Below are positions 1-5,563 of a stretch of 6,267 bases of DNA, in pieces. Positions within the stretch are counted from its first letter, which is position 1, and every line of letters begins with the position of its first letter. Location of the stretch: positions 1 to 6,267 of the forward strand of contig CAKRKK010000143.1 in assembly GCA_934358235.1 (NCBI GenBank), in the 5' to 3' direction. Under the pieces are notes generated by a model. That model did no database searches, was not told where the DNA came from, and saw nothing but the letters and a program-made list of their open reading frames with translations. The position numbers and the translations under genes are program-made. The DNA comes from an uncultured Lachnospira sp. (lineage in GTDB: Bacteria > Bacillota > Clostridia > Lachnospirales > Lachnospiraceae).

Positions 1-113
1 AGGATGTGTTACATGATTCTAATAATCTTACACAATCAGGATATCTCGTTCCGGCTGTTGATTTTAATAATCTTCAGGAAGTACTTATTATAACAGAAAA
101 GAAGAATCAGTAA
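1..113 (+). CDS. mreC: MreC, rod shape-determining protein (3' end only)
   Basis: This is the last 36 codons of an open frame entering from the left edge (first full codon at base 3), ending in TAA at 111-113. The visible peptide includes GYLVPAVDFNNLQEVLIIT, which fits the C-terminal end of the MreC beta-domain, where a segment of the type 'PAVDF-x-x-L-x-x-VLVIT' is usual. MreC is a membrane-anchored extracytoplasmic protein that binds class B PBP2 and helps activate the elongasome. The identity rests on this short tail together with the mreD and PBP2 genes directly downstream, 17 nt away, which is the standard mreC-mreD-mrdA order. The N-terminal membrane anchor and coiled coil lie outside the window. 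The low sequence content is the main limit on confidence. Confidence 0.85.
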   Translation, partial: DVLHDSNNLTQSGYLVPAVDFNNLQEVLIITEKKNQ

Positions 114-130
114 TTAAAGGCAGGAGAGCC

Positions 131-664
131 ATGAAAAGAAAAGTAACAGAATTAGTTATAATTTTAGTAGTTTACCTTATACAGGGTACTTTCGGCAGAA
201 TTATTGATATAGGTGGAATAGTTCCTAACCTGTTGATAATATTGCCAGTACTGTTTGGTTTTTTTAAAGGAAAAAATGAAGGAATGTTTGTTGGATTTTT
301 TGCAGGCATTATGTATGATTTATTCTTTTCAGGATTATTTGGTTTTTCAGCATTGGTTTTTATATACATAGGATATTATTCAGGAATGTTTTATAAAGAA
401 TATGAGAAAGTTGAAATCCTGATTCCATTAGCTATGGTCATGCTTTCGGATTTTGTCTATGAATTTCTGTCATACATAGGCAATTTCCTTCTGCATAACA
501 GACTCAATGCAGATTATTTTATATCCAGGTTTATTATACCTGAAATGGTATATACGCTTATAATAGCGCTGATATTTTATTATCCGATGATGAAGCTGGA
601 TTCGTTGCTTGATATTAAGTGGAAGAAAAGGAAAAAAGGTAATTTAGATGAAGGAAATATTTGA
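131..664 (+). CDS. mreD: MreD, rod shape-determining membrane protein
   Basis: This 177-residue, strongly hydrophobic protein has about five or six membrane-spanning segments (roughly residues 7-25, 32-47, 50-66, 69-86, 97-118 and 137-153) and a basic C-terminal tail. The PNLLIILPVLFGFFKGKNEG stretch followed by a GFFAGIMYDLFFSGLFG-like segment is the typical MreD pattern (PNLLLIL, then a glycine-rich helix with D before the next loop). Length fits the family (about 160-180 residues). The ATG at 131 has an AGGAG at 122-126 just upstream. MreD acts in the cytoplasmic membrane with MreC and modulates MreC activation of PBP2; its exact biochemical job is not settled. It follows mreC by 17 nt and its last 17 nt overlap the start of mrdA, suggesting coupled translation. 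Confidence 0.93.
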   Translation: MKRKVTELVIILVVYLIQGTFGRIIDIGGIVPNLLIILPVLFGFFKGKNEGMFVGFFAGIMYDLFFSGLFGFSALVFIYIGYYSGMFYKEYEKVEILIPLAMVMLSDFVYEFLSYIGNFLLHNRLNADYFISRFIIPEMVYTLIIALIFYYPMMKLDSLLDIKWKKRKKGNLDEGNI

Positions 665-3482
665 TTATATTCTAAGTCTCTTCAAGTCCAGAATTTTTCC
701 GTTGATAATGATTTTTATTGTACTTATAGGAGTACTTGTTAACAGATTATTTTCACTTCAGATTATTAATGGAGAGTCTTATGTAAAAGATTTATCGAGT
801 TCAATACAAAAGGATATGAGTGTAGCAGCTACAAGAGGACGGATATTTGATAAGAACGGAGTACTGTTAGCGTATAATGATCTTGCGTATGCTGTAAGGA
901 TAAGTGATAGTGGAAAGTATGAAGATAACGATACTAAGAACAGAATGCTCAATTCTTCAATAGATAAAACTTTGTCAATTATTGAAGAAAAGGGCGATGC
1001 TTATTCTAATGATTTTCCAATTGTATACACAGATGGAAAATATGAATACAATATAAAGGATAACGAACTGCTAAGATTTCTAAGAGATATTTATGGCAAG
1101 CGTTCAATAAGCGAGCTGTCGGAGGAACAAAGAAATGTTTCAGCTGGTGAGCTGTTCAAACAATTATGTGATAGATATGGGGTATCTGTAGCTGGTGACA
1201 ATTACATTAATGATGGAGGTGCAATGGCAGGTACTATAAAGCTGCTTAAGGAACAGGGCCTTGAACCGGTTATAAATGGCTTTAGTGTTGACCATGCACT
1301 TATGATAGTTAATTTAAGAAGATATATGTCAGCTAACTCTTATAACAGATACATATCTTTTACTATTGCCAATGAGGTTTCAGATGAAACAGTTGCGGCT
1401 ATTCTTGAAAACTCAGATGAGTTAACAGGTGTTACCGTAGACGAACAGTATATAAGAAGATATGTAGACAGCATATACTGCTCCCAGATATTAGGTTATA
1501 CAGGAACAGTATCTACAAGTGAGCTTGAGACTCTGGGCGATTCCTATGACAGCAATGATGTTGTAGGTAAAAGTGGAATTGAGAAAAGCATGGAATCAGA
1601 GCTGGCAGGCTCTAAGGGCTCTAAGACAGTATATGTAGATACAGTCGGACGTATAACAGAGGTACTTGAGGAGGAGGATTCATCAGCGGGTAACGATGTG
1701 TACCTTACGATAGATATTAATCTTCAGAAAAAGCTTTACAATGCAATAGAAGATAAGCTTGTGCAGATTCTTCTTACTTATATGACAAACGGTGGAACGA
1801 AATATTCTTATAATTCCAATGGAAGCGTAGATACTGTATATATACTTGCAAGAGAGGTGTATTTTGCATTACTTGACAATAATATAGTATCCATCAGCCA
1901 TATTGCAACACAGAGCACCGATACAGAAAGCCAGGTATATTCAGCATTTTTATCAAAGCAGGATAGTACAATGGACTGGATAAGAAGTGAACTGTCCGAT
2001 GGAGATACGCCATATGGAAGGTTAAGTGAGGAGCAGCAGTTATATATATGGTATGTGTATACAAGCCTTAAAGACAGAGGTGTATTTAATACAGCAAATG
2101 TAGATACTGCGGACAGTATATATAAGGACTGGACGGAAGGTAGTGGAACAAGCCTTAAGGAGCTGCTGACACATGGAATATCAAAGAACTGGATTAATCT
2201 TAATATTTTTTCGTCAGAACAGTATACAAGTCTTCAGGAATCATATGATGCACTTTTGGATTATATAGATGGGTATTTAAGGGATGATACTGCATTTTAC
2301 AAGAAAATGTATAAATATATGGTAAATGAAGGAAGTGTATCAGGCAGACAGATATGTATGCTCCTGTATGAACAGGGTGCACTTGATATGAATGATGAAG
2401 CCTCAAGATATTCAGCTTTAGCATCTGGAAGCCTTGGCGCATATGAGTTTATGACATATGCAATAACTAATAAAATAATCACACCGGCACAGCTTGCACT
2501 ACAGCCATGCTCTGCTTCAGCAGTTATTACCAATCCGAAAAATGGAGATATTCTGGCTATGGTTTCATACCCAAGCTTTGATAATAACAGATTATCAGGA
2601 ACGGTAGATGCAAAGTACTTTAACAGTCTGATTAATGACAAGGCTGCACCAATGATAAACAGGGCTACACAGTCATTTACAGCACCGGGTTCAACTTACA
2701 AGCCATGTACAACGATTGCAGGTATGGACACAGGAACTATTTCCTCAGGAACAACCTTTTATTGTTCTGGTGCATTTGATAAAGTAACGCCGGCACCTAA
2801 GTGCTGGAGGTTATCAGGACACGGCGGCGAGGTTGCAGCCACAGCCATAAGAGATTCCTGCAATGTTTATTTTTATAATGTTGGATATAATCTTGCCTGC
2901 AGAAAAGACGGAACATATAATAGCACTTATGGAACAAGCACACTCCAGAAATATTCGGATATGCTTGGATTATCTACAAAGGCAGGTGTCGAGATAGAAG
3001 AAAACTCACCACAGGCTTCCAATACCAATGCTATTGCATCGGCAATTGGACAGGGTAATCATAAATATAGCACGCTTAATCTGGCAAGATATGTAACAAC
3101 TATTGCAACCTCTGGAAAGTGCTACAATCTTACGCTTATAGATAAGATTACAGATTCTGATGGTAATCTTATAAGAGATAATGAAGCAGAGGTAGACCAT
3201 GAGGTTGAAATAGGCAGTAATATATGGGATACAGTACATGAAGGTATGACACTTGCAGGTAATTCTTATACGGGTATTTCAAAGCTTGGAATGAAAATAG
3301 CTGCTAAATCAGGTACAGCTCAGGAAAATACTAAAGAACCTGACCATTCTTTACTTGTTACGTATTCGCCATATGATGATCCTGAAATATGTGTATCTGT
3401 TTGTATACAGCATGGATATTCTTCTGGTACATCTATAGATTTGACAGCAGATATATATAAGATATATTATGATATGGAGTAA
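648..3482 (+). CDS. mrdA: Class B penicillin-binding protein 2 (elongasome DD-transpeptidase), enlarged
   Basis: This 944-residue bitopic membrane protein cross-links peptidoglycan stem peptides outside the cytoplasmic membrane. Visible parts in order: a short cytoplasmic tail; one membrane segment at about residues 16-34; the pedestal start TRGRIFDKNG at 62-71; the pedestal motif GKSGIEK at 307-313; the transpeptidase entry LTIDINLQ at 353-360; a helical-looking insertion at about 372-618; then AVITNPKNGDILAMVSYPSF from 625. The catalytic motifs are intact: S682-T-Y-K685 (S682 nucleophile), S737-C-N739 and K887-S-G-T890. C706, C719, H725 and C738 cluster around the active site and may bind metal. 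E. coli PBP2 has about 630 residues; the extra length is in the pedestal and the insertion. The ATG at 648 has AAAGG at 635-639 upstream and lies inside the end of mreD. A SpoVD-type or division PBP is less likely, because there are no PASTA repeats and the neighbours are mreCD and a SEDS gene. Confidence 0.92.
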   Translation: MKEIFDYILSLFKSRIFPLIMIFIVLIGVLVNRLFSLQIINGESYVKDLSSSIQKDMSVAATRGRIFDKNGVLLAYNDLAYAVRISDSGKYEDNDTKNRMLNSSIDKTLSIIEEKGDAYSNDFPIVYTDGKYEYNIKDNELLRFLRDIYGKRSISELSEEQRNVSAGELFKQLCDRYGVSVAGDNYINDGGAMAGTIKLLKEQGLEPVINGFSVDHALMIVNLRRYMSANSYNRYISFTIANEVSDETVAAILENSDELTGVTVDEQYIRRYVDSIYCSQILGYTGTVSTSELETLGDSYDSNDVVGKSGIEKSMESELAGSKGSKTVYVDTVGRITEVLEEEDSSAGNDVYLTIDINLQKKLYNAIEDKLVQILLTYMTNGGTKYSYNSNGSVDTVYILAREVYFALLDNNIVSISHIATQSTDTESQVYSAFLSKQDSTMDWIRSELSDGDTPYGRLSEEQQLYIWYVYTSLKDRGVFNTANVDTADSIYKDWTEGSGTSLKELLTHGISKNWINLNIFSSEQYTSLQESYDALLDYIDGYLRDDTAFYKKMYKYMVNEGSVSGRQICMLLYEQGALDMNDEASRYSALASGSLGAYEFMTYAITNKIITPAQLALQPCSASAVITNPKNGDILAMVSYPSFDNNRLSGTVDAKYFNSLINDKAAPMINRATQSFTAPGSTYKPCTTIAGMDTGTISSGTTFYCSGAFDKVTPAPKCWRLSGHGGEVAATAIRDSCNVYFYNVGYNLACRKDGTYNSTYGTSTLQKYSDMLGLSTKAGVEIEENSPQASNTNAIASAIGQGNHKYSTLNLARYVTTIATSGKCYNLTLIDKITDSDGNLIRDNEAEVDHEVEIGSNIWDTVHEGMTLAGNSYTGISKLGMKIAAKSGTAQENTKEPDHSLLVTYSPYDDPEICVSVCIQHGYSSGTSIDLTADIYKIYYDME
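3441..3470 (+). promoter_or_regulatory. Possible sigma-A promoter for minC inside the end of mrdA
   Basis: A perfect -35 hexamer TTGACA is at 3441-3446. It is followed either by TATTAT at 3465-3470 (18-nt spacer, 5 of 6 matches) or by TATATT at 3463-3468 (16-nt spacer, 5 of 6). Transcription would start near 3476, giving a leader of about 38 nt to the minC start at 3514. The hexamers lie in mrdA codons for its last dozen residues, in a very AT-rich stretch, so -10-like matches are expected by chance. The exact TTGACA and the position just before minC are what make it credible. No experimental support is visible. Confidence 0.4.
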
Positions 3483-3500
3483 TTAATAATATAATAATTA

Positions 3501-3508
3501 AGAGGTGA
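3501..3508 (+). promoter_or_regulatory. Ribosome binding site that fixes the TTG start of minC
   Basis: AGAGGTGA at 3501-3508 matches the Gram-positive anti-Shine-Dalgarno partner well and sits 5 nt before the TTG at 3514. The in-frame codon immediately upstream of that TTG is a TAG stop (3511-3513), so no earlier start is possible. The next in-frame ATG, at residue 30, would remove part of the MinC N-terminal domain. Confidence 0.8.
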
Positions 3509-3513
3509 AATAG

Positions 3514-4245
3514 TTGGATAATTCAGTAGTAATAAAAGGAAATAAGAATGGTATTGCTGTTAAGCTTGACGATAAAGTGGATTTTTCAGAGCTTAAGACT
3601 ATGCTTCGTGAGAAGTTTATGGCTTCAGCAAAGTTTTTTGGCATTGCTGATCTTGCATTATCACTTGAAGGACGGGAATTATCAGATACACAGGAAAAAG
3701 AGATTATAGATATTATATCTGAGGTTACAGATATTAATATTGTTTGTCTTGTAGATCACGATGATGAAAGAGATCTGGTATATCAGAGGGCTATTGCAAA
3801 GGTTATGGAGGATAAATGTAATCAGGCTTCTCCTTTAGAAGGTGAGCAGATATCAGTTCCCGCGCAGCCATTATGCCAGTTTTATAAGGGAACACTAAGA
3901 TCAGGACAGGTATTAGAAACAGAGAGCAGCGTTGTTGTTCTTGGTGATGTTAATCCTGGTGGAAGGATAATCGCGTGTGGAAATGTTATAGTACTTGGAA
4001 GCCTGAAGGGAAATGTATTTGCAGGTGCCAATGGAAATGAGAATGCCTTTGTAGTTGCACTTAATATGGAACCTATGCAGATAAAAATAGCAGACGTTAT
4101 TGCCAGATGCTCTGACAGCAGCCCTGTAAAGAAAAAACTTAAGGCAAAGGCTAAAGTTGTTCAGCCAAAGATAGCATATGTATATGAAGGCAATATATAT
4201 GTTGAGGATTTTGAACAGAATGTACTTGAAGATATTCATCTTTAA
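3514..4245 (+). CDS. minC: MinC, septum site-determining protein (FtsZ inhibitor)
   Basis: This 243-residue soluble protein is the inhibitor of the Min system: recruited to the membrane by MinD, it blocks FtsZ polymerisation away from midcell. The N-terminal FtsZ-inhibiting domain covers about residues 1-105, beginning VVIKGNKNGIAVKLDD. A variable linker at about 105-120 is rich in polar residues and proline. The C-terminal beta-helix domain that binds MinD has the family hallmarks: GTLRSGQ at 126-132, GDVNPGG at 144-150, then GSLKGNVFAGANGNE and PMQIKIADVIAR, closing with PKIAYVYEGNIYVE. Between those last two is a lysine-rich stretch (KKKLKAKAK), slightly longer than in many MinC proteins. 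It starts at TTG behind AGAGGTGA, 31 nt after mrdA, and ends in two consecutive TAA stops. Length is normal for the family (about 210-250). Confidence 0.95.
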   Translation: MDNSVVIKGNKNGIAVKLDDKVDFSELKTMLREKFMASAKFFGIADLALSLEGRELSDTQEKEIIDIISEVTDINIVCLVDHDDERDLVYQRAIAKVMEDKCNQASPLEGEQISVPAQPLCQFYKGTLRSGQVLETESSVVVLGDVNPGGRIIACGNVIVLGSLKGNVFAGANGNENAFVVALNMEPMQIKIADVIARCSDSSPVKKKLKAKAKVVQPKIAYVYEGNIYVEDFEQNVLEDIHL

Positions 4246-4360
4246 TAACAGGGTTATTTTGTATTAAATTAAAAAAACTCTTGATTTAATGCGCAGAATT
4301 AAGCATAATTAATTTATTGTGTATTTATTTACTTAGTATATTGATTTTGGAGGAAGTAAA
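4246..4360 (+). other. AT-rich minC-minD intergenic region
   Basis: This 115-nt gap is the longest non-coding stretch in the window. It contains the minD promoter and the minD ribosome binding site (GGAGGAAG, 4349-4356). A small inverted repeat, AATAAC-AGG-GTTATT at 4244-4258, sits right at the minC stop and is followed by TTGT. Its stem is 6 bp with a single G-C pair, too weak to call a terminator. An AT-only repeat (ATTAAAT at 4263-4269, ATTTAAT at 4284-4290) overlaps the -35 element and may be chance. No short gene is evident. Confidence 0.7.
4281..4309 (+). promoter_or_regulatory. Sigma-A-type promoter for minD-minE
   Basis: A -35 element TTGATT at 4281-4286 (4 of 6 matches to TTGACA) and a -10 element CATAAT at 4304-4309 (5 of 6 to TATAAT) are separated by the ideal 17 nt. 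Transcription would start near 4316, leaving a leader of about 45 nt before the minD ATG. An 8-bp palindrome AATTAATT (4307-4314) overlaps the -10 and start region. It could be a chance result of base composition. The promoter lies in a true intergenic gap, which makes it stronger than the one proposed inside mrdA. Confidence 0.6.
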
Positions 4361-5173
4361 ATGAGTGAAGTTATTGTTGTTACGTCAGGTAAAGGCGGTG
4401 TCGGTAAGACTACAACTACTGCTAATATAGGTACAGGTCTTGCTAAGCTTGGTAAAAAGGTTGTTATGATTGATACAGATACAGGTCTTAGAAATCTCGA
4501 TGTTGTACTTGGACTGGAGAATAGGATTGTATACAATCTCGTTGATGTTGTAGAGGGAAACTGCCGCTTAAAACAGGCTATGATTACTGATAAGAGATGT
4601 CCTTCGTTATACCTGTTACCAACTGCACAGACAAGAGATAAATCTGCTATTTCACCAGAACAGATGATTAAGGTCGTTGATGAAATAAAGGCAGACCCAG
4701 AAGGCTTTGATTACATAATACTCGATTGTCCTGCCGGTATTGAACAGGGCTTTCAGAATGCAATAGTAGCAGCAGACAGAGCACTTGTTGTAACAACACC
4801 AGAAGTATCTGCAATAAGGGATGCAGACAGAATCGTAGGACTTCTGGATGCAAACGGACTTAAGGATAAAGAGGATCTTATTGTAAACAGAATCCGTATG
4901 GATATGGTAAACAGGGGAGAAATGATGTCTATAGCAGACGTCAATGATATACTTCAGCTTAATGTAATAGGTGCTGTTCCAGACGATGAGAATATTGTTG
5001 TTGCAACTAATAAAGGTCAGCCTTTAGTTGGTGATGACAGTATGGCTGGTCAGGCATATATGAATATATGCAGGAGAATTCTTGGTGAAGATGTACCATT
5101 TTTAGATCTTAATGGTAAGGGTGGCTTCTTTAAGAAGCTGTCAGCACTTTTTAAGGGCGACAAGAAAAACTAA
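4361..5173 (+). CDS. minD: MinD, septum site-determining ATPase
   Basis: This 270-residue ParA/MinD-type ATPase binds the membrane as an ATP dimer, recruits MinC, and is released when MinE stimulates hydrolysis. The deviant Walker A motif GKGGVGKTT is at 10-18, with the signature lysine K11 and the phosphate-binding K16. The switch I region MIDTDTGLRNLD at 36-47 holds D38 and D40. Walker B is IILDCPAGIE, with the aspartate at residue 122. The C-terminal end GGFFKKLSALFKG (254-266) is an amphipathic helix with basic and bulky hydrophobic faces, the membrane-targeting sequence expected in MinD. All key residues are present and length matches the family (about 265-270). The ATG at 4361 has GGAGGAAG at 4349-4356. 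It has its own predicted promoter and is followed 41 nt later by the called minE start. Confidence 0.97.
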   Translation: MSEVIVVTSGKGGVGKTTTTANIGTGLAKLGKKVVMIDTDTGLRNLDVVLGLENRIVYNLVDVVEGNCRLKQAMITDKRCPSLYLLPTAQTRDKSAISPEQMIKVVDEIKADPEGFDYIILDCPAGIEQGFQNAIVAADRALVVTTPEVSAIRDADRIVGLLDANGLKDKEDLIVNRIRMDMVNRGEMMSIADVNDILQLNVIGAVPDDENIVVATNKGQPLVGDDSMAGQAYMNICRRILGEDVPFLDLNGKGGFFKKLSALFKGDKKN

Positions 5174-5204
5174 TAGTTATTATATGAGCCATGGGTGGCA
5201 GAAT

Positions 5205-5210
5205 GGAAGA
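5205..5210 (+). promoter_or_regulatory. Likely ribosome binding site deciding the minE start
   Basis: GGAAGA at 5205-5210 is 4 nt before the ATG at 5215. The other in-frame ATGs are less well served: 5191 has no purine-rich site upstream, and 5203 has only GGGTGG at 5193-5198. Homology to the usual MinE N-terminus also points to 5215. Confidence 0.5.
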
Positions 5211-5214
5211 AGAT

Positions 5215-5484
5215 ATGAGTTTACTTGATTTATTTAAGAAAAAGGGCTCTGGGGATGTTGCGAAGGACAGACTTAAGTTATTACTTGTTTCCGATAGGGC
5301 AAATTGTTCACCAGAGGTTATGGAAATGATAAAGAATGACATTATTAAAGTTATTTCTAAGTACATGGTTATAGATGCAGAAGAACTGGATATACAGATA
5401 ACATCAACCGAGGGAGATAATGGTTCTGTTCCTGCAATATATGCCAATATTCCAATTAAGGATATGAGAAATAGTGAAAAGTAA
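5215..5484 (+). CDS. minE: MinE, cell division topological specificity factor
   Basis: The called form is 89 residues, very close to the 88 of E. coli MinE. It starts MSLLDLFKKK, the usual membrane-binding N-terminal segment, followed by the MinD-binding, anti-MinCD helix AKDRLKLLLVSDR at about 16-28. The second half is the dimeric topological specificity domain, with IKVISKYMVID and the closing YANIPI beta strand. MinE stimulates MinD ATPase and displaces MinC, making the Min proteins move and so freeing midcell for FtsZ. Two longer in-frame starts exist: ATG at 5191 (97 residues, adding MGGRMEED) and ATG at 5203 (93 residues). The 5215 start is preferred for its ribosome binding site and its match to family N-termini, but 5191 cannot be excluded. 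MinE suggests an oscillating Min system rather than the DivIVA-tethered type of Bacillus. Confidence 0.93.
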   Translation: MSLLDLFKKKGSGDVAKDRLKLLLVSDRANCSPEVMEMIKNDIIKVISKYMVIDAEELDIQITSTEGDNGSVPAIYANIPIKDMRNSEK

Positions 5485-5563
5485 TTGTTGTTGTTTATAT
5501 TATATAAATAATGACAAATAATCACATTGGAACCGGAAATGGTTTGTTGCTGGTGGAGATTTT
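5485..5563 (+). other. minE-rodA intergenic region
   Basis: This 79-nt AT-rich gap ends in the rodA ribosome binding site (GGTGGAG, 5552-5558). It contains a 6-bp AT-only hairpin, TTTATA-TTA-TATAAA at 5494-5508. A weak promoter-like pair is also present: TTGTTG at 5485-5490 and AATAAT at 5507-5512, 16 nt apart. Neither is strong enough to call. No terminator is seen, so rodA may be read from upstream. Confidence 0.5.

Noticed and set aside
1607..1624. Short direct repeat (GGCTCTAAG twice) in mrdA
   Set aside because: It encodes a GSKGSK stretch in the pedestal region. A single 9-nt duplication inside a coding sequence has no further structure around it.
2200..2641. Minus-strand open frames opposite mrdA
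   Set aside because: They are antisense to a clearly coding frame, have no ribosome binding site I could find, and their translations show no recognisable domain.
3490..3495. Perfect TATAAT between mrdA and minC as a -10 element
   Set aside because: No acceptable -35 lies 16-18 nt upstream; the TTGACA at 3441 is 43 nt away. Transcription from it would begin almost at the minC ribosome binding site.
3913..4239. Minus-strand 108-codon open frame opposite minC
   Set aside because: It lies wholly opposite the conserved MinC C-terminal domain. Its hydrophobic, Tyr/Ile-rich translation is what AT-rich antisense sequence tends to give.
4244..4260. Small hairpin at the end of minC followed by TTGT, as a terminator
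   Set aside because: The stem is 6 bp with one G-C pair and there is no real U-tract, so it is too weak for an intrinsic terminator. It probably reflects AT-rich composition.
5485..5512. Promoter for rodA (TTGTTG, 16 nt, AATAAT)
   Set aside because: The -35 matches at only three positions and the region is nearly all A and T, so such a pair is expected by chance.
5151..5525. Minus-strand 124-codon open frame opposite minE
   Set aside because: It covers the complement of minE, whose product is unmistakable. The Ser/Ile-rich translation looks like a shadow frame.
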